Below are positions 25,489-38,600 of a stretch of 64,000 bases of DNA, in pieces (positions within the stretch are counted from its first letter, which is position 1; the number at the start of each line of letters is the position of its first letter). The DNA comes from Roridomyces roridus (Eukaryota; Basidiomycota; Agaricomycetes; Agaricales; Mycenaceae). The position numbers and the translations under genes are program-made. The stretch is taken from the NCBI GenBank assembly GCA_029378245.1, contig JARKIF010000005.1:372001-436000 (forward strand), in the 5' to 3' direction. The notes below the pieces were generated by a model that searched no databases, was not told the origin of the DNA, and saw only the letters and a program-made list of their open reading frames with translations.

Positions 25489-28191
25489 ATGTCTACGTCC
25501 ATACCATCATCTTCCTTTGCACAGTTCAATGCCGATGCACAGGAAAACGCTCTCAAAGCCACCCGCGGCGCCGCAGGACTGCCCCAAGACATCGCGTTTC
25601 ACCGTTCGATAGATCCAGAACTCGCGGACCAACTTGACGCGTTTTCCTCGCGCGTGCTCTCCTTGACCAACAATCTCCTGGCCCTCGTGGCCACAGCCGA
25701 CCCTTTGCAGTCGAATCGGAAAGGCAAGGCAAAACTCGACAGTCAGGAAGATGTTGTCGACGACTTTCATTCCCTCGTCGTCGATTCTATGGACCAATTG
25801 TTGGAGCGTACCGTGCGTCTCGGTTTGAACGCGTTTCGGGTACATCTTGACCTTTTTGCGTACAGGACATGTGTCTGGATGAATTTCTCGGCCGTAATAA
25901 GCCCCCACAAGTGGCTATTAATTATGATGCACCCAAGGCCGCCAAAAGAAATCCCGCCCCACGAGGGCAGCTCGATCCTGCTATACAGCATGCATTCAAT
26001 CTGCCGAAACCACAGCTCTCATTCAAGCACCCTGTCAACAACTCGGATGAACTGTGGTATCCGGCCCTCACGCACAAGTTCAACGCCCAAGTCCCCTTGG
26101 GCCATGTCTATGACGATTCCGCGGACTCGATTGTGTTGGTTGTTCTCCCTCTCGCACCACCTCCGCTAACGCGTTAGCAGTAATCACCCGTACCGCTACG
26201 AAATTACCCATATTTCCTATCCGCAACGCATGCTGGTGTCCGCAGAGCCTATTCCGCCCATCCCGTTCGAAAGCAGCACTGCCACCTGGGTTGCTACACC
26301 CCACGCTCTGGACGCTATGCTAGAGGCATTGCGCAGTGCCTCGGAGATTGCTATTGATCTTGAACACAACAACTATCGCACGTATGCTGGAATGGTATGC
26401 CTAATGCAGATCAGCACGCGGACGCAGGACTGGATAGTCGACACTCTCGCGCTCCGAGCCGAGCTTGCGACGGGCGACTTGAACCAAGTCTTTACGGATC
26501 CAGCCATTGTCAAGGTGAATTCCTTGCCTGTCACCTGGAGGCTGTTCTAAAATCACATAGGTCTTCCATGGCGCTGAAAGTGACATTATCTGGTTGCAGC
26601 AAGACTTTAATTTGTACATAGTCAATCTATTTGACACGTTCCACGCATCCAAACTACTCGAGTTCCCTCGCCACGGTCTCGCGAACCTACTCGAGATGTA
26701 TTGTGATTTTGTCCCTGACAAGCGATATCAACTCGCCGACTGGCGCATACGGTGCGAGTCGCGTCTTGTCAGTGTTCCTTGACTGACATCAGGGGATAGA
26801 CCACTACCGGAAGAAATGCTTCAGTATGCGCGATCGGATACGCATTTCCTCCTCTTCATCTACGATAATTTACGCAACGCTCTTCTTGACCGTGCCCTCT
26901 CCCGTGCCCAATCACAATCCCGCTCCCCATCACCTTCATCAAGAACAACGCCATCACAGCAAACGTTGATCCGCCAAGCCCTCTCTCGCTCGGAGGAGAC
27001 TGCTTCGAGGGTGTACGAGAGGAAGTCTATGATGTGGAGCGCGGCAGTGGCTCTAGCGGTTGGGACACCCTTGCGAGCAAGTGGAATAAAGGAGCGCTGG
27101 TAGCAGCTGCAGAGACGCCCCGTGGCAGGGAAACTCTACAGCGCGCGGTGTATCGGTGCGTGCATGCCTGGCGCGATATGGTCGCCCGTGCGGATGACGA
27201 GAGTACACGGTAAGTATTCGGTCTACTCGGCTAATTGCACATTTAACCTTAATTCTGCAGATACGTCCTTCCGAACCACTACCTGTTCCAACTGGCGGAG
27301 CGACCCCCAGCGGACATGGCAGCTTTGCTCCAGATCTTTCCTTCAGTGCCTCCAGTCGTGCGACGGCGGGCGAAAGAGCTACTGGAGGCGATTCGCTCTT
27401 GCTTGCGGCAATATTTAGAGAAGCCACCGGATGCGGGGCTGCCGGAGAAACCGACAACACCAGCCGAAACGATGGATGTGGATGAGAAGCTGGTGCAGAC
27501 CAATTCAACTGGTATGCTCCTTCTCGAAAATCATTGCATTCTTTACCAATCCTTCTCAGCGCCAACATCCACTTTATTCGGGGTCACCAAGGCGGCTGTG
27601 GCTCCGCTCACTTCATCAACCAGTTCCCTTTTTGGCTCGAGGAGCAAGGGCTCCTCCGAGATTGGCGGTCCCAAATTTCAGGAGGTGGTTGCACGCATTC
27701 ATAGTGCACTTGTCATCATCCCATCTATGCCTGCCGTGCGTTTACTCTTTACGGTGGGACTTGACTCATCATTCACTCAGGTGGCCGAGGACAAGTCGGA
27801 TATAAAGCAAGAAGGCGAGCCTACACACGGCATGCAGGTTGAAATACCATACGTGCCTCAAGAGCAGCGCACCACGAAACAGGTGCCGACGGTTGTAGAT
27901 GACTCTATCGTGGTGGTCGGACAGCCGCGGCAGAAAAAACGTAAACGGGCCAAAACTGATGTTAGCCCCGCTGCGGCCAGCCCTGCGCCGAAAGACGAAC
28001 CCGACGTCGAGGCATTCGACTTTGCATCTGTCCCCAATATTCTCGATGCTGTGCCCAACGAGGAGGACATGCGGGTCCGGAGGAAAAAGCAGAAAAAGGG
28101 CAAAGCAGGAAAAGCCGACTTATGGCGATTTCCCAGCGCCGCCCAAGGCGCACAGCGAGCTGAAAAGCGGGAACAAGACGTATTCCAGTAG
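25489..28191 (+). CDS. RRP6: Exosome 3'-5' exoribonuclease Rrp6
   Basis: The nuclear exosome subunit that trims pre-rRNA, snoRNA and other transcripts. The PMC2NT N-terminal region covers the first 200 or so residues. The DEDD-Y nuclease motifs follow: [14 protein letters not shown] (D, E), [29 protein letters not shown], and [14 protein letters not shown] with the tyrosine. The HRDC-type region is [19 protein letters not shown]. The C-terminal tail is Lys-rich ([22 protein letters not shown]), a probable nuclear signal. The start is the ATG at 25489. A missing base at 27021-27022 breaks the frame between SRVYER and [10 protein letters not shown]; adding one G restores the family sequence. 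Several short introns. RFC1 begins 65 bp downstream on the same strand. Confidence 0.93.
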
Positions 28192-28256
28192 ATAGATTAC
28201 AAAGCACATCGCGTCATAAACATAACATAACATCTCGAACGCGTCTTCGTACCAGC

Positions 28257-31200
28257 ATGCCTTCTCAGAAAGCGAAACCCAGTAAAGCGTCCCAGCCGTC
28301 GTCGTCGGGCAATGACATTCGCTCCTTCTTTGGTAGCACTTCCCAGAAACCGTCCCAGGTACTCCTCGACCGTCAGTTAATCAGTGGAGCTCACTCCGCG
28401 TCCCAGCCCGCAGCGTCCAAGCCGTCTGTTATCGAAATTAGTGCGTTCTCATGCAAGGCTACGCGACTTTGGACCTCAACTTGACGTAGGTGACGACGAC
28501 GAGCCACCCAAGAAGAAAGCGTCCTCGTGCGTGGCCCAGAGTCATCTTCAGCTTTCTCGTGCTTAATTGCCACAGATCCAAGCCAGTACCAGGGACCTCT
28601 GTATGCCTTCTCTTCCACTCGGAACATCCCAATCCAATGCTATCCCACAGTCATCAGCCGCTCCCACCCCGATGGATATCGACACCGAGGACAAGCCAGT
28701 GGCCAAGAAACGCAAACTAGCCCCCGCATTGCTGTCCAGTGATGAGGAAGACACGCCCCCGAGGAAGAAACCAGCCGCCAGCAGGCCGAAATCGCGTCTC
28801 TCCAAGCTTGACGACGATGACGATTTCGTCGACAGTGACGCGCCTCCTCCCAAGAAAACCAGCCGAAAGTCCGCCGTAATGTCAAGCGACGATGAAGATG
28901 ATGCACCCAAGAAAAAACCCAAGGCCGCAACAAAATCCAAACCGAGGGTATCAAAATCGAAGAAGGATGAGGAGTTTGTTGTCTCGAGCTCTGACGATGA
29001 AGCCCCGCCGCCCAAGAAGAGCGCCGCCAAAGCGAAGGTAGGCCCGTCCAAACCCGCCAACGGCAAGGCCAAGGAAGATCTACCAAAGGAAAAATACAAG
29101 TATGCAAAGTTGATTCCGCTACAACTCTTCGTTTGACACGCAAACAGTTGGGCTGCCGCCAAAGCCGCCAAACTTGCTGGCCCTGTGGCGCACGGCTCAA
29201 AGGCTGTTCCGGATGGGGCACCCGACTGTCTCGCTGGGCTCACGTTCGTGTTCACCGGAGAACTGAGCAGTTTCTCGCGCGAAGAGTCGACCGATATAGC
29301 GAAACGCTTCGGCGGGTAAGCCCTCTCTGATCTGCTCTGCGTGACACTGACTGACTCGCGCAGCCGCGTCACAGGCCAGCCATCTTCCAAGACAAGTTTT
29401 GTCGTCTTGGGCGATAATGCTGGTCCTGCCAAGCTTACTGCGATCAAGAAGCATGGACTGGAGACACTCGACGAAGATGGTTTCTTGCAGCTCATCGCGA
29501 CGCGCAAAGGGTCCGGGAAGCTGGACGAAAAGACGGTCAAGAAGATGGAAAAGGAGGCAGAGGCCATTCAGACGGCGGCGAAGGAGATGGAGAAGAGGGA
29601 GAAGAAAGCGGCCAAGGAGGCGGCTACGGACAAGTCTGTTGAGCCGTCCTCGCAACTTTGGACAACGCGATATGCCCCGCAAAACATCAAGGAGATTTGT
29701 GGAAATAAGACCCAGGTGGAGAAACTCCAACAATGGCTTAAGGACTGGTCCGTCTCCTTCCAACTTTTCCCCCGTTAATATTCACTTTTCGTAGGCCTGC
29801 CAGCGTCAAATGTGGCTTCAAGAAACCGGGAAAGCACGGGATGAATGTGTACCGCGCGGTGTTGATCACCGGCCCTCCAGGGATCGGCAAAACAACGAGC
29901 GCTCACATGGTGGCGAAGCTGGAAGGATTCACTCCAATCGAGCTCAATGCGAGTGACGCACGCAGCAAGAAACTTGTGGAGGTAAGAAAAGCGCAGGTTG
30001 TTCTACTCAGCTAATATCATCGTAGAATGGCATGAATGTAAACAACACCTCGTTGGACGCGTACATTGCCGGAAGTCGGGTGGGTTCAATCCGCCTTTGG
30101 ATGCTCTGCAGCTCTCATACTTCTTTTGAAGGAAAGGGATGGCGTGACAATTACGGACCGAACGGTCCTCATAATGGACGAAGTAGATGGGATGTCGTCA
30201 GGAGACCGTGGAGGCGTTGGCGCTCTCAACGCCATGATCAAAAAGAGCAAAGTAATGCAGTCGACTACTTCTATTTCTGTCAACCTGACTTCGCCAAGGT
30301 TCCCATAATCTGCATTGCAAACGACAGAGGTGCACAAAAGTTGAAACCGCTGGTTCAAACGACATTTGGTCTTGCTTTCCAGAGGTTTGTGCTTTCAAAT
30401 AGTTGCGATGTAGTGTTGACGAGAAATATAGACCGCAGGCGCAGATGATACGTTCTAGGCTCATGACAATTGCGTTCAAGTAGAATGATACCTCCTCTAC
30501 CTTTTGGAGGCTCAACGATGCACAGAGAAAAGATGACCATCCCTGCAAACGTCATTGATCAGCTAGTCGCCAGCTCCCAATCCGACATTCGTCAAGTGCT
30601 CAATATGCTTTCTACTTGGCGCCTCTCCAGCGACAAAATGAACTTTGACGAAGGAAAAGCACTGTAAGAAGCTTGTTTTCTGGCATACTTATTGTTCACC
30701 TTGAAAACAGCGGGAAAATGAACGAAAAGTATACAATCATGAGTCCCTTCGATATCACGTCCAAGATGCTCGGTCCCTACTTGTTCTCGTCCACGTCTCG
30801 CGAGACACTGAGCGAGAAGATGGAATATTATTTCCAAGACCACTCGTTCATGCCCTTGTTTATGCAAGAGAACTATCTCAAGACAGAGCCTTCGGCACTG
30901 CGGAACTACGACGGCCCAGAGAAGCAACTCAAGCAGCTGGAACTGATGGACAAGGCGGCCTCTTCGATATCGGACGGAGACCTGGTCGATGCACTGATAC
31001 ACGGGTATGCATCCCAGGCAATCACATTCTCCTCTGACACCGGCACAGTTCGGAACAACACTGGTCTTTGAATGCCGTTGCATGCCGTTTGCTCCACCGT
31101 TAGACCCGCTTCCCACCGCTATGGCATGGGTGCCCATTATGGCGGGCCTAATTCGTTATCATTCCCCCAGTGAGTATGGAGTAAAATCAACAAGCACCGA

Positions 31201-31869
31201 GCTGAATGCCCCAGGTGGCTCGGCCAAAATTCGCGGCAGACAAAACTCAGCCGCCAACTCGGCGATGTGCAGATCCGAATGCGGCTCAAGGTCTCCGGCG
31301 ACAAGTCTGAAATACGACAATCCTATATTCCTGCGCTGTTTCCCCACATCGTTCAGCCTCTCATGGATGTCGGAGCGGTCAGTTTTTTTGCGTTGAACTT
31401 TGGCAAACACTCAAACATTTAATATTCAGAGTGCCGTTGAGGAGGTCATCGAGAAGATGGACGAGTACTACCTAAGCAAGGACGAATGGGACACGATTGT
31501 CGAGTTGGGAGTGGACGAACACAAGGACGAGACTGTCCTCAAGGCCATACCCACCGCGACAAAGACGGCGTTGACCAAAAATATAATGCTGGGGAACATC
31601 CGATTCCATTCTACAAGGCCTACAGACCTCGGCAAGGTGCCCAGGAAGTTGGCCGCTGGACCTGCACCTGATTTGGAGGAGGCCTTCGAGGTGAGCTTTT
31701 CCCTCGGATTGGTTCAACGTGTCTCACTTTTCTCTCATAGATGGATGAACCGGAAGAGTCGGACGACGAAAAGCGCAGCAAAGAAGACGACATAAGCAAA
31801 GACAAACTCATCAAGCAGAAGAAAAAGGCGGCGCCCAAGAAGGCTGCGCCCAAGAAAGGCAAAAAGTGA
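28257..31869 (+). CDS. RFC1: Replication factor C large subunit
   Basis: Rfc1 is the large subunit of the clamp loader that opens PCNA and loads it at primer ends; PCNA itself is encoded about 10 kb away. The N-terminus has NDIRSFFG, close to a PCNA-interacting box, then acidic/Lys-rich repeats. A BRCT domain ([20 protein letters not shown] ... [13 protein letters not shown]) precedes the AAA+ module: [18 protein letters not shown], Walker [13 protein letters not shown], Walker [14 protein letters not shown], then [13 protein letters not shown]. The C-terminal domain runs to a Lys-rich end ([15 protein letters not shown]). The stop is at 31867-31869. About ten short introns. A compensating pair of one-base anomalies at 31577-31581 and 31619-31620 alters about 13 residues without stopping the frame. 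Confidence 0.93.
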
Positions 31870-31945
31870 TTATCGTTTTTACATCCCTGTATCTTGCAAT
31901 TAGATGGCATTAAGTCTATCGAATCGTTATCATGTCTTTCTCTTC

Positions 31946-33428
31946 TCATCGGGGACTGCATCCTTCCAGACTCCATCCTCGCCCTTCTTCCTCACAGTAA
32001 AGCATGCAATACCCATAAAAGTTGGTGATTTCGTTGATAACAAGCGTGCAGAATCGTGCGTATGCGAAGAAGGAAACGGCAAGCGTCAGATAGACGACTG
32101 CTGCACGCCACTTTGCGTCAGTCTGGATGATCGACGGCCGATCGAACAGCAGGGGTAGGTTGGCATCGACGGCGAATACCATGTTCCAGACCCACATCCA
32201 GTCCCACGACGGGAAGGGTCCGCGGGTGACGTGAGCGAGGATCATGCGGCCAACCTGATGCGCAAACTGGAGCCCCCACGCACATAGGAATGGGACGAAA
32301 AGGGCGGATTGGATGAGTGCCGGGGTGTCGTATCGCGGATGGATCAGCCAGAACACCTGGATGCTCGCAGAGACGAGGAAGGGAAGTAGTAACAGCAGAG
32401 GCCTCGTGGTTGATTTGCCTGCCGCACGCATGGCCCGCCGAACGTTGCCGTAGCTACGCACGTTTGTGAGATACGACACTGGAGAATCGAAAACACAATA
32501 CCTGCTGAGGACGTTGAAGCAAACACCAAACGCCCCAAACACCATGAAAGAGTCATTGAGCGGTAGATCAGGGAGTTGGTTGATGAAGGGGACGTTGGTG
32601 AGGTGCAACAACGATATAATGCCCTGGTCCCAGAATGAAGGCCCGTAAAATCCAGTTATGATGAAGATGCTGCAAATGAGGAGAATGCCCTCGACGGGAC
32701 CAGAAAATTCGGCGAGGTACAATTGGCCTGTGTGATATTCTTCCCATGTGGTCAGATAAAAATTGGCCAAGGTCGCGATCTGCGATGCGACGGTCCACCA
32801 GGAGCGCCCCAGGTTGAGTGCCTGCGAGGCAAGAATGACCTCGAGGGTAGTGTTCATGGCGTCGCAGCCTGGCTCATATTAGATAGAGAGGCGCGATAGT
32901 TCAAGGCATCTCACCGTGGTCAAACATCTCCCCTAGTGGACCAGCCATCCCAGTCCGACGCGCTTGCTTGCCGTCAATTGCGTCAAACGTCTGATACAAA
33001 AACAAGCCGACTCCGCAACTACGCACGGTTAGACAAAGAACCACCCCTTGAACAAGACACGCACGAAAAGTAGACCCATCTCGGCACGTCGACACCACCC
33101 TTCTCTGCAAGATATGCAGGGTCGTAGACAAAGATGGTCCCGAAATTGAAGAGCACTATGCACAGTCCGGACAAGGTGATCTTGAAGCTGATCAGCACTT
33201 CGTGTTGTACACATGTAGCCAGGCGCGTTACCGTGTTGGGTGCCACGGAGAGCGGCCAGAGAGTGACGAACCACGTCCAAAATGGATTTAAGACATATTT
33301 CGAGACAAGAGATCTTGGACGAGAGATTATTGCAAGCTGAGACGCGTTGTTTGAGAAACAGACTTGTCTACGCCTTTGTATGCGTATTTTTTGAGGTTCT
33401 CGAGGGCATCCTTGCTGAGGAGGCCCAT
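31946..33428 (-). CDS. EPT1: Diacylglycerol choline/ethanolamine phosphotransferase
   Basis: An integral ER or Golgi membrane enzyme of the Kennedy pathway, transferring phosphocholine or phosphoethanolamine from its CDP form to diacylglycerol. The CDP-alcohol phosphotransferase motif is assembled across splice sites: [20 protein letters not shown], then FDHGCDAMN, containing the DG..AR..G..D..D pattern. Many hydrophobic spans follow (such as [17 protein letters not shown] and [20 protein letters not shown]). The N-terminus [19 protein letters not shown] joins [18 protein letters not shown] through an intron ending GTCCAAG. The start is 33426-33428. Whether it prefers choline or ethanolamine cannot be told. 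Its first exon overlaps the 3' end of the HTS1 reading frame. Confidence 0.9.
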
Positions 33429-35532
33429 GACGTGCAAGCTGGTCGTGAAAAAGAGTGATCCATCATCATTGATGCCGTACTATCTACTTGCCCACCCAAC
33501 TCTGGTACGTGGGCGACTCTTTGATCCAGTTCAGCCAGCTCCGAGCGCTTGACGAGAACTCCATTGTCCCCCTTCTCCGCCTCAATCTTCGCCTTCTTCC
33601 CGCCGACAATCTCCCATCGCTGCTCCTTCACTCTCACTTCCCCCGACTTGAGCTCGCTCTCTCCGAAAAGCACCACGAATGGCACCTCGTCCTGCTCCCC
33701 AGCAGCGAACTGTGCTGGCAACTTGGGTTTCCGCTTTGCCAGGAAATCAGTCTGCCAAATGACTTAGTAACAAAATTGTAACATGGCCGACCACATACCT
33801 TGATTCCGGCTTCGCGCAATTCCCGCACGAGCGCCATCCGCTCTTCGAGCAGCCCATTGCTTGGTTGGCCCACCTCAATCACATAAGCCATGGTCTCCTT
33901 ACTCCTGCCACCCTTCTCAACCCATCGCGGCCACACGAGTGCAAAGATACGGTCCATGCCGATGCTCACACCGATACACGGTAATGACGCGCCCTTCTTG
34001 CCTTCTGCGGCAGCTGCCGTTGTGAACATGCTGACCAGATTGTCGTACCGTCCTCCGGCCGCGATCGATCCTACACCGACCTGCGATGCGTCGACCTCCT
34101 CTTCATCCTCTTCGCTGGCCTTCTTTGCCGCCTTTTTCTTCGGCGGAGGCGCAGACGAACCCTCAGCAGGGGCAGATGCATCTGCTTTGAAGCCGGGCGG
34201 TGCCGATGCTTCGACGACGGCCTCGTAGATAATACCGGTGTAATAGTCCAGCCCGCGCGCCAGCGAGAGGTCGAATGAAATCTTGTCGATCACCCCATAA
34301 ACACGCAGATAAGTGAATAACAGACGCATCTCGTCCAGCCCTTGCTTCGCGCTGGCATTGGCCGTCAAGACCTCATCGGTCACAAGTTGTTCCAGAAGCT
34401 CTGGGCCGCCTATGGACAACGGTTAGCAGATATATCTGGCCATTGGAATGAATCAGACCTTTGTGCTTGACATATTCCCCAATCTTGTCCGCAACGGCAG
34501 GATCAAGCCCCTTCTCGACCGTCATTTCCTTCTTGACTTCGTCCCAGGGCAGCTATGGAAGAGATTAACACGCATTTGGCGTCTGAACGTAAACGAACCT
34601 TGTCCAGCTTGTCAACGGCAGAAGATATAGTGCGGATCTTGTCCTCTGGAACACCGCAGACCTCAAAGATTCCGTCCAATATTTTACGATGATTTAGCTA
34701 GTCAACGTTGGAAGTGATAAATGAGATGAATGCGGTCAACTCACTTTAATTGTAAATTCCCCGACGTCAAGCCTGCTGAGGATGGTGCACAAGAGACTGA
34801 TAATTTCGCAGTCTGGGATCATGGGGTCCCAGCTTCCCGAGATATCAAAGTCGGCTTGCAAGAACTCGCGCATGCGTCCCTTGGATACAACAGGGTTATC
34901 CCGCCGGTAGACCTTGCCGACTTGCCACCACTTGCTCTGTTGTGCACCCGTACCGCTCCCGCCACCGTTCATAGCGAGATATCGGGCAAGAGGGACTGTG
35001 TGGTCATAACGGAGCGCGAGTTGCTCGCCGCCTTGGTCTTGCAGATCGAAAATCAATTTCGCGTCTTCACCGTATTTGCCCGCCAAAATGTCTTTTCGCT
35101 CAAACACGGGCGTGTCGAGACAGCTTCCGCCAAAGGTGGTGAAGACGTCCTTGACAGTGCGCTCGATGGTCTCGCGGCAAAACATCTCTGCGGGTCCATA
35201 GTCGCGTGTACCCTAGCCTAGTTGAGCACGAAATTGAGAGTCGATAAACAGCGCCTGGCCACCTTGGCGGTCTTTAGCAGTAGCCTCTCGCGCTTTTTGG
35301 TAGCGGATGCATCTTTGTTGCCCCCTGCTTCCAGAGCCAGCGCTTTCTTTAGTTCTCCCAGCTTCTTCTTGGCCTCGACCGCCTCGGGCCCTGGTGTGCG
35401 GGAGAGCTGGTTGACGAGGGCAGTCTGGGCGGCGATCTGATCTTGGAGGGTGGTTGTAGATGCCATCGAGAAGGACCTTGTGGCAAGACGTAGAAGAGAT
35501 AGTCGATGGGCTGGGAAAAGGTGGTAAAGCAT
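33368..35532 (-). CDS. HTS1: Histidyl-tRNA synthetase, probably cytosolic and mitochondrial
   Basis: A class II aminoacyl-tRNA synthetase. The longest form starts at the ATG at 35530-35532 ([21 protein letters not shown]), a basic amphipathic leader; a second ATG at 35464-35466 begins [20 protein letters not shown], a WHEP-like helix. This two-start layout matches yeast HTS1, where one gene serves both compartments. Catalytic parts: [27 protein letters not shown], the motif 2 region [49 protein letters not shown]. The anticodon-binding domain closes the protein. As read, the frame runs to 33368 and overlaps EPT1; dropping one base in the run at 33511-33513 would instead end it at 33484 with ATYQSWVGK, which I find more natural. 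Confidence 0.9.
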
Positions 35533-35620
35533 CCAAAATTTGACTCGATCGGACACGATCACTGCCAATCAATGTGACAAAGTCGCGTTCATCTACGCGT
35601 CGATAAACTAGCACTACAGA

Positions 35621-38600
35621 TTACATCGGTCGATACGAATGAGCCGGTGAAGGCGGGATAACCGGCCCTCCTGTTGCGTACATATTCGCATATGTATTGT
35701 GTGCAGTCGCCTGCGCTAGTCCCAGCGACGAAGAACTGCTTCCGCTACTGCCGCTCGAGTGCATGTCCCCTTCCCGAACGCTCGTGTATGGGTTAGTGAT
35801 GCCCAAATTGGCATTTGGATTCGGGGTCTGATTTCCGCGATGTGGCATGTGAAGAAGCACTAAGGGAGCGGGCACGAAACGCGGCTGGCGTCGTTCCCGC
35901 GTTAAGGCCTGCAGTGCGCTGGCCAGAAATGGTAGTGGCTGGGCTGCTCGCTGACACTGAAGGAGGAAGCGGCAGGCCCGTGGCACGTCCCGGCGTCGGC
36001 GCAAAATAAGTTGATACAGGCTCTGGAGCCAGAGACTGAGGCCGACCGGGCTGAGGAGAATGTGCCATCGACACCGCAGGCCGTGATACATGTTCAACAG
36101 AGAAGCCGAGCGGCGCCGCTGGCGTCCGAGGTGTCGCGGTTTGCCCAAAATTATATCCGCCACCAAACGTCCGACTCGGGTCATTCGACGACCCCATCGA
36201 ATTAGCGCCGATGACCGGTGGCGCAGTCCAGGTGGGCGCAGGACGGGTCTGCGGGGGTGGTATTGGAAGCACCTCGTATGGATTTGTCCGAGGAGGCTCG
36301 TTAGAAAAGTTGGGAACCACAGGAGCCCCCCAAGAAGAATTTGGCACACCAACTCTGCCTGGAGGTTCACCCCAAGTTGACGCCTCGCTCATCTGATGAC
36401 TAGCAGGACGCGTCGGTGGCTGGGAGCTGCTTGTAGGCTGGAATCCGCGCGGAGGCTGCCCGTCAGTCGAGAGTGGCGGCGGTTGAAACCCAATCGAAGG
36501 CTGGAATCCCATATTCCCACCACCCGGCGAAGGTTGCCCCTCATATCCCTGCCGACTTGAAGGTCGAGGTGGTTCGCGCTGAAATCCGCCCGTAGGCGGT
36601 TGGTATCCCAGGCTCGGTTGGAATCCCATCTGATGTCCATCAATGGGTGGCTGTGGCTGTCTATCAAGGCCGCTGACAGGCCTTGGTGGATCGCGCTGAA
36701 ATGGCTGGTATCCTCCTTGTGGAGGTTGTCCCTGTCGCGGTGGGTCACGTTGAAACCCAGATGTTGGAGGCTGATGGAAACCCAACGGAGTCGCGTCAGG
36801 AGCCCGGGGAGTCGTTGGCTGGAATCCGAGCGGAAGCCCACCCTGCGGGCCATCCTCGGTCGCAGGTCCGCCTAGTGTCGGCGCCGCCCATGTCGGTGGT
36901 TGCTGTGTCACGGGCGGAAGTGGCTGCGCAGGTGTGACCGCACTCATCGGCACGAATCCCGGAGGATATGTAACACCCTGCGCAAACGCTGGAAGAGGGC
37001 CCATCGCGCGCACGAACCCAGGCGTCCCGTGGCTCGACCCGTCGCTCTCGTCATCATCGTCGTCGTCGTCTTCTTCTGGTACAACGGGAGCGGCTGGTGC
37101 ATCGTCCGGCGACAGGAAGTTGGAGCCAGGCGGGCCTTGAGTGGGCGGACCATGGCTATAACTAGGGCCTGGAGGTAAGCCGATGGAAGTGGGGCGGGAC
37201 TGTTAAGAAAGTGAGTAGCTAATCTTGGGGTAAATGAAAAGATACACACAGGCGGCTCAATCGTTATATTGACGGTATCACTGCTCTTGCTCGTCGTCGA
37301 GCGAATGCTCTCTCGACTTCTTTGTGGCTGAAGGTGAGCATTAGAGCCCCCGGGCACAGGCCGGACGTCAAATGGGCTGAGTAGCCTGGCGCCAGGAGTC
37401 ACCAGTGGGCTGGGAGGCGGAAGGCTGTTGCGAGGGGCCTGAAAGAATGAGCAAGCGAAAAAAAGAACCACAGAATACACACCTCCTCGTCTGTCCCCCG
37501 TCTCCACTCATCCATTCCCCTTGGGTCCGAATACCTTGCACTCCCAGTCGCCCACGCATTAGGACTCGCACTCGGGTTCGGATTCCCTAGCACACTCTCT
37601 CCAGGCGAGCCCTCCGCATGCTCCAAAATAACGCTTAACTCGCGCTCTCGCAATCCGCCACCCATTCCCATACCGGGGCCCACCGTAGCGGACCCCGGTT
37701 CAGATCCCGCCACCGCGGTAGGTGGGAACGACGTCAGCCTCAACGTCCTCAAACTCGTAGAAACAGAAGATGGTGTCTGCGCTCCTGTTCGACCCGGAGG
37801 CACCGTCTGCTGTTGCTGCTGGGTCACACGCTCAACTTGAAATGGTATCGGTGCGGGAGCTGGAGCAGGTACGGGCATCGACAGAGGCTGTTGCCGCAGT
37901 GGGGTTCCTGCGACGGCGGAGGGGGCATCGGTATATGCTGCGTCGGCATCGCAAACGCCGCACCCGGATCCTCGACATTTATTCGTGGCGGAGGAATTGA
38001 AATATGCTGTGGCATCATTGCGCTGATGAGCGCCGCTGCATTTCGCGCCCGATTGTTGACTTGCGTGGAGGAGGTCGAAGAGGCATAAGAGCGGCGGAAC
38101 GATCCACCAGTGGTGCTGGGAGGTCTGTTAGCAGGTGTGGTGGTGGCGGGGGGTATATTATGGGACGAAGAGGAAGCACGGCTAGCGACGCTGTCGCGAC
38201 GTTGCGGTTGCGGTTGCAGTTGCGGTTGCGGTTGCGGAGGAGGGTTTGCTGGAGTAGAGTGTCTGTCCGGAATAGAATGTGAAAATGAATGGCCAGAAGC
38301 ACTGGAGGTGCGATGAGTCTGCTCTCGCGAGGTGGACTCGGTCGGCACCGGATCCACCACTACACCTGAATCGCGGACCTCGGATGTTGGAGCAGGCGGG
38401 GCGCTAACGCGTCGTGAGGAAGTCGCACTTGGGGCACGTGACCGAGTTGTGGGAAGTTCTTCATCAGTTGCGGGTGGAGGACGCGTCGATTCGACGGATT
38501 GACGGCGGTGGGAAGGAGGTCGGGACTGAGACTGTGATGGTGGCCGAGTTGCTTGAGTCGGTTCACTCTCACGTTCCTGTTGAGGCATACTTTCCCTCCG

